Of a stretch of DNA of 64,000 nt, positions 12,081 to 23,726 are shown in pieces (positions within the stretch are counted from its first letter, which is position 1; each line of letters opens with the position of its first letter). Origin of the DNA: Campanula takesimana (Eukaryota; Streptophyta; Magnoliopsida; Asterales; Campanulaceae); the NCBI GenBank assembly GCA_026119855.1, contig JAOWBW010000159.1, forward strand, positions 1,062,026-1,126,025, written 5' to 3'. The position numbers and the translations under genes are program-made. The notes beneath the pieces were generated by a model. The model was given only the letters and a program-made list of their open reading frames with translations, was not told where the DNA came from and did no database searches.

Positions 12081-12139
12081 TCCGGCAGAAGCTAGGGTTT
12101 ATAGGATTAGAACCACCGTAAGTAGTTCTGAAGAATTGC

Positions 12140-12230
12140 ACCGTACCAAAAGATCATCGGAGATATTAGTTATCGGAAATGGTGACCGAAAGCAATCTTT
12201 ATGAACACATAAGTTGATTTGAACAAACAT

Positions 12231-12270
<40 letters not shown>

Positions 12271-12430
12271 ACATAAACATACACATAAAAATCATTTTTT
12301 TCGATGATCATTATTAAATATTTGCAATGAAGGCACAAATTATGGGATGTATTATGATTAAAAATCTAAAGAATGCAATAAGGAAAGTAGTAGTAATATT
12401 CTTGAAATTCATGGAGAGATTATTATTACC
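12140..12430 (-). other. Probable 5' UTR intron of the MLKL-like gene
   Basis: On - a donor (AAGTACCAG then GTAATA) occurs at about 12430, and a likely acceptor (CAATTCTTCAG) ends near 12130. An (AC)n tract lies inside. The CDS ATG at 12080 follows. This is an inference from splice signals only. Confidence 0.45.
12234..12267. repeat. (AC)n microsatellite
   Basis: About 16-17 CA/AC dinucleotides, inside the probable 5' UTR intron of the MLKL-like gene. Confidence 0.95.
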
Positions 12431-12997
12431 TGGTACTTGGATTCTTCAATCTCAGCTCCGGCGGTACCACCGGCTTTTCCGGCCGGAATAACGCCGGATT
12501 TTATGAATCAACACCAGCCCAGAACGAATTCAGCAAAACCCGATATGAGAGAAATAACAATTGGAAAAGAAGCAAACAAAAACCCTATCAAAAAAATCGA
12601 AATTTGTTTGAACAAGAATCATAAACAACCCTAAAAGCAACAGCTGATGATGATGATGATGACAAGGGATGTGATTGAGAGAGTAGGGCAAATCCAAAAA
12701 TCCTCAAAATTTTTACAAAAAAAAAATAAAAATAAACAAAACCCTTTTTGTCTTGGTATGAATTCTGCATGAAATAGTTGATTTTGTTTATTTTTATTTT
12801 ATTTTATTTCCAGAAAATGGTTTGATGATGTTGACCAACAGAAACTGTTGTCGTCTTTCCCCTTGGGATTGAATGCTGCTGCGGCCATTCGAATCTCCGT
12901 CATTTTCGTTTCTCTTTCTTTCTTGAAATTCATTTGTTTGACTTCAAATGTCAAAAATAATAAATATATACGTGTTCATTTTCCTCAGAAACTAAAT

Positions 12998-14199
12998 GAG
13001 TTTATTGCAAAAGTGACATGCGTACTTTGTGCAATATATCAATTTGACTCGCGTACTTTGGAAACATCAAATGTGGGTTGCGTACTTAATGTTTTGAAAA
13101 TTTTGATACCACATTTTTAACACTCGTTTGAAACATAACTGGACATGTCATATAAGGGGTAAAAGCGTAAGAAATAATACTTAAAGTCCTAAAACAATAA
13201 ATAACTCTTGAAATAAGGTTACTTAAATAATTCTATTAGAATATAAGGTTTAAATAATAAGATTTTCTCTCTAAATATTCATCCGACAAACTCGCCGTCA
13301 CCCACCACTCCATCCGCCGAACGGCGATTCCACAAGAAAAATACACTCCGGCAACCCTCCTGTAAAACCCACTAACATCGTCGCCTCGCCGCCGCTTCCA
13401 CGGGTACACTAAGCCGCTCTTCCTACCCCCAATTCTTCGGCGGCGATTCCAATTTCTCCTGTTATTACATCAACTGCTGTTAACCCACATTTGGGTACTC
13501 CAGAAAGCAAGATTAGGGTTGTTCCGACGACTAATCCTGCTTCCCTTAAGTCGACGAAGAATGGGCTGCTCCATCCGCCGCCGAGGCCGCTCATTCGGTC
13601 GTGTACTACTCCGTCTACTACATTCGATGCAGCTTTCTGGGCAAGGGTTTCGTTAGTAGTGAAGGCAAATTGATTAGTCCTCAGGTTCGTTGATTCTTCG
13701 TTCATAATTAGGAATTTTGTTGGGTCTAATTTAAATTCTCTTTTCTTTTTTTTTTTTCTTTTTTTTTATGGATTGTTGTAGTTAGGACACAATTCTTAAT
13801 TGTTTTTATGATTAATATTGAATACGGTGTTTTGTTTTTTCGTATCCTACAATTTGATTGTGGGATTTTGTGCCCTATATCAGATTTGATAGAATTTTAG
13901 ATTGTAGAATTTAGGGTTTAGATTTTGCCTATTCTTGTGCTGATTATGAAATTTATTCTTGTGCTGATTATGAAATTTGGGGGAAATGTAGCGGCTGAAG
14001 AGAATTAAGGACTTCAAGTTCTATTCCTTACACTTTTACCCCTTATAGGGAGTGTCCGTTATGTTTTTAACGAGTGTTAAAAAAGTGGTATCAAAAATTT
14101 CAAAACACTAAGTACGCAACCCACATTTGATGTTTTCAAAGTACGCGAGTCAAATTGATATATTGCACAAAGTACGCATGTCACTTTTGCAATAAACTT
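12998..14199. mobile_element. MULE with long TIRs and a GC-rich cargo (Pack-MULE candidate)
   Basis: Flanked by a perfect 10-bp TSD GAAACTAAAT (12988-12997 and 14200-14209). The ends are inverted repeats of about 190 bp (left AGTTTATTGCAAAAGTGACA, mirrored at the right). Between them, 13300-13690 is GC-rich, Pro/Ser-codon rich and unlike the AT-rich surroundings. It has open frames such as 13491-13673 on + (from a TTG; no ATG seen), followed by intron-like T-rich sequence. No transposase is present. A captured plant gene 5' region is the simplest reading; the donor is not recognised. Confidence 0.8.
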
Positions 14200-14210
14200 G
14201 AAACTAAATA

Positions 14211-14451
14211 TTCCCTCCGTCCCATTTCAAATTGCAAATACTAGGTTGGCACGGGGATTAAGGGAAACAGTGAAAAAGGTGATGTGTTGTGAGTGTTGAT
14301 AGTTGAATGGGAGAGAAAAAGTGGGGTAGAAAATAGTTAGTGGGTTAATGGATGTGAGTGTGCAAATAGGTTAAAACTTGCCATTTTTGGATTTTGCAAT
14401 TTTAGTTGGGACACCCTTTTTGACAAGTTTTGCAAAATGGGACGGAGGGAG
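14211..14451. mobile_element. Stowaway MITE
   Basis: Ends TTCCCTCCGTCCC and GGGACGGAGGGAG with TA on both sides. It inserted at the very edge of the 10-bp TSD of the neighbouring MULE. Confidence 0.9.
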
Positions 14452-14639
14452 TATACATATACACGTGTTATAGATTCAGATGAAATCTACGTGTAAATAA
14501 TGAAGGAAATTTAAGTTAATAATCTTATAAATTTTATTTTATTGAGAATACTTTGTTTATTTATTCAGAAGCTTTTATTAGTAAATTATGAAATCTGGTG
14601 TACATTTTTAAATTTTTTTTCTATATCAAAAGTTACTAT

Positions 14640-14862
14640 ATCAAAATAAAAATTTCATAAAACTTCTATATTCAGGGACACACTTACCCACTCACGATTA
14701 CGATTTATTTACTATTTTCTACCCCACATTCTCTCTTGTATTTAACTTTCACTACTCACGACACTTACTCCACAATTATTATTATTATTATATTTACTTT
14801 TATTTTACTTAATTCTCGCACATTCAATTTTAGCTAACCTTGTTTTGGGACGGAGGGAGTAT
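14640..14862. mobile_element. Decayed Stowaway MITE
   Basis: The right end GGGACGGAGGGAGTA is intact at about 14849-14863. The left end is not clear, so this is a truncated or mutated copy. The start given is approximate. Confidence 0.5.
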
Positions 14863-14863
14863 A

Positions 14864-15744
14864 TGATATGAGCAATTTGTGCCTTGAACTTAAGCGGCTG
14901 CATGACTTATTGAGAGCAGTGAATTTTGGTTCGGCGAAAGAGTGTCCATGCGCGTCCGCATAGAGGCCTAATCACTGTAGTCATGCGGCACCATGTGCAC
15001 GGGGAAACTTCTTGTGTGATCCGTTCTAGTCAGATATCTAGATGATTCTGACATACACATGATGAACTGAGAGAAAATTTTGTTTACTTTGTTCTTGTAT
15101 TTGAATCGTGTTCGTTGGTGATTCAAGAAAAAATTGAAGCACTTTGAAGTTCAAACAATATCCTTAAAAGCAAGTAGTATGAATATCTAGTTGCTAGTAG
15201 CAACAAGGGTTGAGAGAATGGGGAGAAGAAAATAGGAATTCAACTTCAAAGGGTCTCAAGCCAGGGGATGTCTACACGGAAATGGGTATTGGAAGTTTGA
15301 ATGCCTAAAGAAGAAGAATCAACAACGGGAAGAATATGATCAGTCAGTTACCAAAACATTGGTAGATATTAACTATTCTAAATAGTGGAAATGACCCACA
15401 AGTTCCTTTTTAAATAAATCACTTCCCCCACAAATTCTCTATTTAATTTAAATGCCTCATAAGTTTCTGTGCATTAGTATATTATACTGCATTCAATATG
15501 CAGTACTTAAAAGTTATGATACAGCATCAATGCTATTGCCTCCCACCACCAACGTCGCCGCTTAGAATCCGGTTGCCGGCTGGTCACTGTTGCCGCCTCC
15601 ATACAATATTATAATCAATTTTACAGTGTTATGTGATGGAGTACAATGTAAATTAATAATGTATGAATAATACAACATGTTGTGAGAAACTTTTCAGACA
15701 TTTTAAAAAATTTTTGAAACTTCTCGATTACCCCTAACAAATAA
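14864..15744. other. Intergenic stretch, nothing recognised
   Basis: No open frame of a known family, RNA gene or bounded transposon was recognised before the next MULE. Confidence 0.5.
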
Positions 15745-16662
15745 GACAAATTCTTATATACAACCGCCGCACAGGCGTGCGGCGGGCCAAACCCGCCATG
15801 CCCGACCCGCCCGCCTTTCCTCCACTGCCAAAGCGACACGTGGCGCGCTGTGAGCCACTCGCTGGTTCACCCAATCGCGCGCTGCCACGTGTCCTCATTT
15901 AAAAAAAAAAAAAAAAACTCCCAAAAACTTTAAAATGCTATATCTTGATATTTATAACTCAGCAAAATTTTTAAAAATACCGTTGTGTTCGTCTCGACGA
16001 GACGAATAAAACTACATAGGTCATGATATGGTTTGATTATTTTTTTAAAAAAACATTTTTTTACACACAAAAAGTTTGAGTTGCTTGTCAGCTGAGATGT
16101 AACACTCTTTTCTAATAAAAGTAACAGATTCATATTCAAAAAGTAACACTTTTTACAGTCAAATGTAACAGCAATTTTACAAAAAAAAAAAAAAACTGGG
16201 GTTTGCATTTCAATTGTTACTTTCTCAATAAAAAATTGTTACATTTCAGATATAATGTTACATTTAAGATTATAAAATGTTACAATTGAGAAAAAAAATA
16301 ATGTTACATTCATTTTTTATAAAATGTAACATTAGTTTAGTTTGTCAATCTTATGTTAATTTTGAAAAAAAAAAATGTGTTACATTTGAAAAAAAAGAGT
16401 GTTACATTCATTTATAAAAAGTGTGACATTAGTTTAGTTGTCAATTTTTATGTTATTTTTAATCTATTGCAGCAAAATTGTGGTACATTTTTTTTAAAAA
16501 AAAATGTTACATTTGAAAGAAAAAAAGTGTTACATTTCGTTATAATAAGTGTTACTTTTGTTGGGAGGAAAAAAAGTTTTGGGTGACAAAAAAAAAAAAA
16601 AAAAAAAAAGATTGACCTGGCAGCGTCGAACGCTGTGCGGCGGTTGCACAGGAGAGTACCTC
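15745..16662. mobile_element. Non-autonomous MULE with GTTAC-array core (copy A)
   Basis: A perfect 9-bp TSD AACAAATAA flanks it (15736-15744 and 16663-16671). The left end is GACAAATTCTTATATACAAC; the right end, reversed, is GAGGTACTCTCCTGTGCAAC. Both lead into GC-rich arms with CCGCCGCACAG. The core carries the hairpin TTCGTCTCGACGAGACGAA at about 15988-16006, then about 15 GTTAC/GTAAC motifs in A/T-rich sequence. No coding capacity. Confidence 0.85.
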
Positions 16663-18700
16663 AACAAATAATCGGATACACTGAGTCGACTAGACAAAGA
16701 GTGAACTAAGTTTGAAAAGGTGAAAGGTGAAGGTGGAGTTCTTCAAGTAACACTATTTTCATGAGGAGAGTTTTAGTCGAAATAAACAAATAAGAAAAAT
16801 ATGACTTTTGTTTTGAGAGCACGTGAAAATGTATATGCATTGCATCCACACAAGCCCGACCATTAAGATACGTGCACACAAGCACCCCAACACCGCCAAC
16901 ATGAGTCCAGATCTCTTGTGCCCCTCCATGTGCCCCTCCCTGTGCCCCTCTAATCTCAACCGTTTATGTTAATATTATCCAAGAATGTAAACGGTCCAGA
17001 TTAGAGGGGCACATGAGATCTGCCCTCCGCCAACACAACCCCCTCGCGCGCGCGCACAAAAATAAAAAAAAAAAAAAAAAAAAAAGCAATACTTTTTTTA
17101 TTTTGTAATGAATGGTACTACCTCTACCTCTATTCCCGATTAAGGTTGTTATTTTCCTTTTTTGTTTGTCCTAAAATAAATATTGGTGTCAATTTAATAA
17201 TTACAATGAAATTTTAAAAATTGTTATTGATAAATCATTTAATGATTTATCAATTACATATTTTAGAATTTCACTAGAATAATTAGATCGTCACCAATGG
17301 TTGGTCAAAATTCATTTTGTTGACCATAATAAACATGTCAAAATGAGACTATATTTCTGGGTCAGATGGAGTATTATTTTTTTCACTACAAAACCGTTAT
17401 GTTCAGATGACTTGCACTATAAAACCGTTACGTTCAAATGACTTGCATGAACCATAACATAAATCATTGATTTATTGGCCCGAAACTGATTTGGCTTGCC
17501 AAAAGGACTCATCTCGGCTCGCGAGGCGTCCGGGTTCCAAACCTCGCCTAGCTCTTGTGACATGCTTTGAGCTCAAATTATATCATTTACACCTAGACAT
17601 TTATCTGGAGTAACTTTAAAGTTGTAGCTTTAGTACTTTATATTAGTTCTGCCTTAAAATAAATATAAATAAATTTGGACATTTATTTTAAGACGGACAA
17701 AAAGAGTATACAGTTTTATAATCTTCTTAATTAGGTGAATTCTTCAAAAAAAAAAAATCCTAATTAGGTGAATGATATCAATATGTTTTGTTTTAAGTGA
17801 GCAAGAGTATTGAAGAAGATCATGTTAATAATCGCACCTTCCATCTTAAATTAGATATAAATTCCAAAATAAGTTACTTAACCTCCATTCTGTTAATCTT
17901 CTTTTTTTTTTTTCTCTTAGTGGTGAAAAGGCCTAGAAGGCACCTTGGTTAATATAGCAAAGCATCTTTATTTATTGGCTTATTTTCTTAAGTCTCACAT
18001 GAATTTACAGGCAATACGCAACACAAGTTGGAATTTTGTCAATTATTGTCATATATAACCAACCAATGACAAATACCCTTTTCCTAAAATTCTTCCAAAA
18101 AAAATAAAGAATACCACAAATTAAGGGAATAATAAAGCCCTCAACTCAACTGAGAGGAGATCACTTGTACCATTTTTGTGTAACACATTGTGTACTACAG
18201 GTAATCCAACAGTTTTGAGTTGTTATACCAACTCCAATGGCACTCTAAAATTCTAAAATTAAAATAGCATAATGTTTTTCTCCAACGGAGCTTTAAGCAT
18301 TGCTCTATTATAGAGCAACTCCAAATTGATAAAAGTGATAATGTTACGCTATCCCTTTTTTTCTTTCCTTTTTCAATATATGTTTTTTTTTTTTAATTTC
18401 TTTTATATATATATATGTATGTGAAAGATTTTAAAATATAAAATTATACGGCCTAATATTATCTATATATGTGAAATAATAATGAACATTTTCACTATAT
18501 CCTTATTTAGTACTTAAGATTTGAAGCAAACTGTTGGAAATATTTGGTGCGAAAATTGCACTATTATAAAGAATAGTGCAATTTTTGAATTTAACTGTTG
18601 GAAATGGTCTTAAACTGACGTAATTAAATCATTTATGGTGCGTAATATGCTACACAAAAGTAGTCCCCAAAACTTGTTTAATATTCTCTCTCCTCCACGT
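16663..18700. other. Intergenic region with MITE remnants
   Basis: Holds a Stowaway-like copy (17118-17371) and a MITE-like stretch at about 18228-18608 (ACTCCAATGG at the left end, mirrored as CAACAG...GGAAATGG at the right). The rest is AT-rich sequence. A short (GC)n stretch is at 17045-17055, followed by a poly-A tract. No gene recognised. Confidence 0.5.
17118..17371. mobile_element. Stowaway-like MITE, diverged
   Basis: Starts CTACCTCTACC after TA and ends AGATGGAG before TA. The interior matches the copies at 34811 and 46155 (AATTTAATGATCACAAT-like block, then a GATTTATCAATTAC block), so they form one family. Confidence 0.65.
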
Positions 18701-18727
18701 CCACATTCTCTCCCTAGTTTTCCACAC

Positions 18728-18735
18728 TATAAATA
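18728..18735 (+). promoter_or_regulatory. TATA box of the DUF7722-type gene
   Basis: TATAAATA. Transcription should start about 30 bp downstream, near 18758. That excludes the ATG at 18742 and favours the ATG at 18823 as the true start. Confidence 0.7.
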
Positions 18736-18822
18736 GGAGCCATGCTCAAAGAGCAAATTCATTACTCTTATACTTCAAGTGTTCAACAGAGTGTGAGGAG
18801 AGAGAGAGAGAGAAAGAGAAGT

Positions 18823-19071
18823 ATGAGTGAGGCAGTTGGGCCAAGGCCCAATGGGCTATATAATGAAGATAACAAGAAGAGAAACTGTTGTAATAGGTTT
18901 CAGATGCCACTTCACTACCCAAAATTGAAGAAAGAAGAGTATGAGAAAATGCCAGAATGGAAGCTTGATTGTCTTCTCAAAGAGTACGGTCTTTCTGTTC
19001 AGGGTGATGTCCACCACAAGAGGAAGTTCGCCGCCGGCGCTTTCCTTTGGCCCGACCAACTCAATGCTTAA
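18823..19071 (+). CDS. Small plant protein, DUF7722-type
   Basis: Intronless 82-residue protein. The conserved core runs PLHYPKLKKEEYEKMPEWKL then DCLLKEYGL, GDVHHKRKFA and GAFLWP near the C terminus. This matches a plant-specific family of short proteins annotated as DUF7722, with unknown function. An upstream in-frame ATG at 18742 would add 27 residues rich in Arg and Glu. It lies only 7 bp after the TATA box, so it should be outside the mRNA. A GA-rich tract precedes the chosen start. No signal peptide or membrane segment is seen. Confidence 0.85.
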   Translation: MSEAVGPRPNGLYNEDNKKRNCCNRFQMPLHYPKLKKEEYEKMPEWKLDCLLKEYGLSVQGDVHHKRKFAAGAFLWPDQLNA

Positions 19072-19533
19072 ACATTACTAATATTCTTTCTCTCTCTCTT
19101 TTTTTCTTTTGCTTAAAAATAAATAATCAGTCGATCTTCTTGCAGAAGGATTGACGTATTAGTAGTTCTTACTTAGTATGTCGGATATTGCGCCGTTTCT
19201 TCAGATATGAATTTGCAGCGATATATGATATGGTTTGAATTTTGAATCGGGTCGTTGTATTCTTATAGTTTTATCATATCTATTACAATATTGAGGTAAT
19301 AATGATACTTTGAGTTAGTATTTTGTATGAGTAGTATATCTATGGCTTGTGATGATTGTTGTGGTCCACAACTTGTGGATCAATGGAAGTGATTAAAAGC
19401 CTTTTCTTTCACCTGAAAAATGGCAAAATTTAGCTACGAAAAAGGTACATTACTGAAAAATTGTTGGTTTTGGGCCTTTTGGCAGCGTTACCTTGTGTGG
19501 GATACATAATTGGTTTCACGTCCAAGGAGTATA

Positions 19534-19785
19534 CTCCTTCCGTCCCAATTTAAATTTCAGAAAAAAAAAAAATTGGGTTTAAGAGTTAAGAAAAATGTGT
19601 AGTGTGAGTACAGATGGTTTGGTAAAAGATAGAAAGTGTGATAGGGAATAGTTAGTGAGTAATTGTTGTGAGTATGACATGCGGGGCCCACAAATAAAGA
19701 ATTATAAAAAAAACTTTCCTTTTTAGGTTTTGAAATTTAAAATGAGACATCCAAAATGATTTATTTTAAAATGGGACGGAAGGAG
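19534..19785. mobile_element. Stowaway MITE
   Basis: Ends CTCCTTCCGTCCCAATTTAA and AAAATGGGACGGAAGGAG with TA on both sides. It lies about 80 bp upstream of the TATA box of the AG-peptide gene, so it forms part of that promoter region. Confidence 0.9.
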
Positions 19786-19865
19786 TATATTTGAGCAAAA
19801 TAATCAAAATTCTTGGAACCCACATTTTCCCTATCCTTATTACCGGCCACTGACTTCTCCGGTTC

Positions 19866-19873
19866 TATAAAAA
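19866..19873 (+). promoter_or_regulatory. TATA box of the AG-peptide gene
   Basis: TATAAAAA, 266 bp before the coding start, predicting a 5' UTR of roughly 240 nt. Confidence 0.6.
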
Positions 19874-20138
19874 GCTGGTTCTACAAAAGCGGTTAATCCC
19901 CACAAATGAAATGAAGTACATGAATAAGCGCTTTTCCGTTCCCTCTCTCTTGCAAAACAAACAAGGATTTTCAGATTAACCAGCTTGTTTAATGCAATTG
20001 TGAAATCACCGGCTTGTGGCTTTTTCTCGCTCTCTTTTCTCTTTACAACGCTCTGCCTGAGCTAATTGCGGGACAGGAAACCGATTTCCGGTCAACATCC
20101 AACCGGAAGGCGTTGAAGAGAGAGAAGGAGAGGGAGGA

Positions 20139-20938
20139 ATGGCGAATAATAATAATAGGGCTACGTTCGGAGTTGTTGTGGCATTTGCGCTAGTTTTTGC
20201 TATCGCATTGCCAGTAGCTGTTCAGGGCCAGGCTTTTGCTCCGGCTCCTGCACCAACCAGCGACGGTCAGTTCTATCTCTCTAATACTCCTTCCGACCCA
20301 AAATGATCTTCCCACTTTTTCAGCGTTGTTACAAAAAAAAATTGAGCAATAATTTTAGGTTGATTAAAATCCTAATAAAAATCTAAAACTTGTTATTGAT
20401 AGTATTGTTGATGGTGTATCAATAACAAGCTTTCGTTTTACATTAGTATAATCGAATCAATCTAAAATTATTGCTCAAAGTTCAATCAATCGTAGTAACG
20501 TCAAAAAAGTGGGACGATCATTTTGAGACGGAGGGAGTATTTTATAAATCAGTTTGGTTGCTGAGATTGCTGAGAAAATGCGGGAAATGTAAAGTGTTGA
20601 TCCACTTTTCTGCATTTGCCACTTAACCAAATAATTTTATTGCTTTGCATTTTGTTTTCAGTCTTTTCGAAAGATGAAATAGATTACAGTATGTATGTGT
20701 GTATATTTGTGATTATATGTGCGAAAATGAATGTCTCTTTGCGAGAAATTTAAGATGCTCAGAGACACAGAATGATCCAGGAAGTTTACGTGATTAAGCT
20801 GTTTATCGAACTGATTTCTGGGTAATATTTGAATGTTCAGGGACATCAATTGATCAAGGGATTGCTTGTGCACTGATGTTGCTGGCTCTAGTGCTCACAT
20901 ACATTATCCACAATGTGGATACCCCTTTCCACTTCTGA
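20139..20938 (+). CDS. Arabinogalactan peptide (AGP16/20/22/41-like)
   Basis: Two exons, 20139-20265 and 20841-20938, joined in phase 1, give a 74-residue precursor. A signal peptide (residues about 9-30) is followed by the short mature sequence QAFAPAPAPTSDG, with Ala-Pro repeats for hydroxylation and arabinogalactan addition. Then comes TSIDQGIAC and a hydrophobic C-terminal segment that directs GPI anchoring in this family. The layout and the TSDGTSIDQGIA motif match Arabidopsis AG-peptides such as AGP20. The mature peptide would sit at the cell surface. The 575-bp intron contains a Stowaway MITE beginning 21 bp after the donor site. The tail after the hydrophobic stretch (HNVDTPFHF) is short, as in relatives. 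Confidence 0.93.
20287..20537. mobile_element. Stowaway MITE in AG-peptide intron
   Basis: Ends CTCCTTCCGACCC and GAGACGGAGGGAG with TA on both sides. The interior (TTATTGATAGTATTGTTGATG) is shared with diverged copies near 30546 and 33716. Confidence 0.85.
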
Positions 20939-21374
20939 GGCCTCTGAATTGATAAATGAAAGACTGACGGATTTGGGCTCGTTGTTAGACCAGTAATTAG
21001 AAAAACCGAAAAAGACAATGAATGAAAGTTAGGTATTTTTCACGGGAAATGCCCAACTAGTACTTTATTTGTATGTTTGAAGTAAAAAAAAATGATGAAT
21101 GTTGATCTTACGTGATGCAATAGGTAAACACATCTAGTTTTCTAATTTGATATTGTGTTTATTTGTGTCGAGTGTGTTGTGATTCTTCAATATTTGATTG
21201 CTTTCTGGATATTTATAGAGAATTTTATAAGTATGTTAAGAAATGTGAGGCTTTTGAATCATGTACTCAACATTTATTCTAGGTGCTGTTCGATACTCTT
21301 TTCTCATCTAGGAAACAATCTGTTCTAGTGGTGATTAAGGCTCCGTTTGTTTCACGGAAAATGTCCGGAAAATG

Positions 21375-21453
21375 TTTTCCGTGGTTTACCAAACACCGGA
21401 AAATGGGGAAAACGTTTTCCCCATTTTCCGGTGTTTGGTAAAACCACGGAAAA
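21375..21453. repeat. 79-bp near-perfect palindrome
   Basis: The arms meet at AAAACGTTTT (centre about 21413/21414). Each arm carries TTTTCCGTGG, ACCAAACACCGG and AAAATGGGG in mirror image, with a single extra base. It sits in a repeat starting GGCTCCGTTTGTTT, a start common to plant hAT-type MITEs. Confidence 0.9.
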
Positions 21454-21584
21454 TGAAGTCAACGGAAACCATTTTCCGGTCAATGGAAATTAGGCTTGTT
21501 TCCTAAGGAAAACAACTTCCGGATTTCACCTAAGGAAGTTGTTTTCCGGAAAACTCCTAGCACGCCCTCACCCCACCCCCGACG

Positions 21585-21703
21585 CCCCCCCCCCCCCCCC
21601 CAATTTTTTTTTTCTCATTATTATTTTTAACTCCCCTGCCCCCTGCCTACCCCACCCAACACACTACCCCCCCCCCCCCCCAAAAAAAAAAAAAAAAAAA
21701 AAA
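21585..21703. repeat. C17 and C15-A22 homopolymer tracts
   Basis: C run 21585-21601, then C run 21667-21681 directly followed by A run 21682-21703. Confidence 0.95.
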
Positions 21704-22513
21704 TTTACTCATTATTATTTTTAAAATACTAATCCCTCCGTCCAAAAAAGGAGTCATGATGTAAACAAGTGCACACACAAAGAGAAGGCACTAAACAACT
21801 CTGTAAGACATTTTAGTACTTAATTTTAAGTTTATCTCTCAAATTAGCAATTAATACGGACAATTCTGTCAATTTCAAAACCTGTATGGCCTAACACAAT
21901 GAATGCAGTACTACAAATACCAATACCAACATCTCGAATGTACCTGCTCATCAAGCTGAAGGAATCAAGGATGTAACTTTATTTTGATATCATTCCCGCA
22001 ATTTAGACAAAATTCAACCATGCTTGTTGGTGGGGTTGGGTTTCTCTAGGCCCTCTTCTGCCAATGAGAACTTCTTTACTTTCTGTCAGAAAATAGTGGA
22101 GACAAGATACCTTATCGTCAAAAACTACCCAAAGTGAAGTATGCAATGGTAGATTAACCACACAAACAAAACATTGTGCAATCTACGGGATACATATATC
22201 ATCAGCTCATTTGAGGAATATGTATCCAGAATGAATCCTACATGTCATTACCGAATAAGATTCAATGATTTGCATGGAGAATATACATTAAAGTTTCACA
22301 CAACTAAAATGGGCAGGTGCAATGTTCTATTTTCTTACATCTCACTTGCAAAAACTAACTTGGGCTCAGATTAGGGCTCAGATTAATAACCCTTGATTTG
22401 AAGAAGTTAAGTAGTTTACTAATAAGTCTGCGTATTACTGACAAATTTGGATACTCACTAATTAGTGAGTGGAGCATTCTAAATAGGAAGTCGAATTCTT
22501 TTAGCAGAATGTT

Positions 22514-22515
<2 letters not shown>

Positions 22516-22573
<58 letters not shown>

Positions 22574-22575
22574 GG
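22516..22575. repeat. T37-G23 compound homopolymer
   Basis: T run 22516-22552 followed directly by G run 22553-22575. Exact lengths are unreliable in any sequencing technology. Confidence 0.95.
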
Positions 22576-23726
22576 ATAGTTCCAGTAAGTGTTACGTTAA
22601 ATTCAGAGTACCTTAATTATCTATGGTATCTTAAAATATTTAGTCCAACCTTTTCCTGTAGACACCAATTCATATAGCAACAGAGCTCAAATTTCATTAA
22701 AAGTGAAAGGAACAAAAGAGGAAGATAAGGGAAATGATAAGAGTAATAAAGGTTCTATTTACTAGAAATGAATACTAAATGTCACCTTGATCCAACGTTG
22801 AGGGAAAATGTACATATTAAAACCACAGACGACTGAGATAAGTTATACTAGCATGGACCAAAATGCAGAATCTCAATTCCACGCTGGATTTTGGAGGTTT
22901 CTATGGCCAAGAGGAGTAGTTTTGATTTTACATGTTCTTCCTTTCATTTTCAAGATACTCGACAATGTTAATCAGAGTTAAGGAAGCAGTGTTAAATAAT
23001 AACACCAACTTCAATTGCAATTACTGTATTAAAGATGAAAAAATACAGTAGGGCTTCAGTAGTTTGGGATACAAATTTGAATTATCTTTGCCGTCTTTCC
23101 TTGCATTCCTTAATCCCTTCACTCGTTAATCTATGAAACCAATTAGATCTTAGTTAATGGAGACAGATGAAAACACGTAATGTCGTAAACCTGGTGATAG
23201 GACACTTTGGAAAAGGTTAAAGCTCAAGGCAAAACAATAGTTACTATTTTTTCCAAGCTACACCATGAACGATGTTCGAGCTCGGAATCTTTTACATGCA
23301 ATCGAGCGTAAGCCAACACCTGTACTTAATATTTTTCAAGAGAATCACCCATACAGTCGATTAAGACTACTTCAAAAGCTCGACTAAGGCTACTTCAGAA
23401 ATCGCTTTATCAACAATCTGGCCGACTAAGCTACAGAATCTTATTAACTTACCAAAGAGATTTAAGACCAATACTGTAAGTGTAAATACTCCATATATAC
23501 TTCAAACAATCAGGCTGACTAAGATACATAATCCTATAAAAAAATATGAAAGACACATAATGTGTATCAATTGAACGAATACCTCAACCTTCATCAATCC
23601 TAAATTATCATGGATTGGCATAAGACTATCAAATTCAAGCAATCAAATTACAAATAATACTTGAAAATTGATATGCACAGGATTTCGCGAAACCAAAAAT
23701 ATAAATTCGTCGGTGAAAAAATTTAC

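Larger units (their letters stand above)
20939..23081. other. Intergenic region with palindrome and homopolymers
   Basis: No gene recognised. Contains the left part of a transposon-like repeat starting GGCTCCGTTTGTTTCACGG near 21340, a long palindrome, three compound homopolymer tracts and one Stowaway-like left end (CCCTCCGTCC, near 21734). Confidence 0.55.

Noticed and set aside
18742..18822. Upstream start of the DUF7722-type gene
   Set aside because: Too close to the TATA box (7 bp) to be in the mRNA.
21539..21724. Pro/Lys-rich short frame
   Set aside because: Made of C and A homopolymers.
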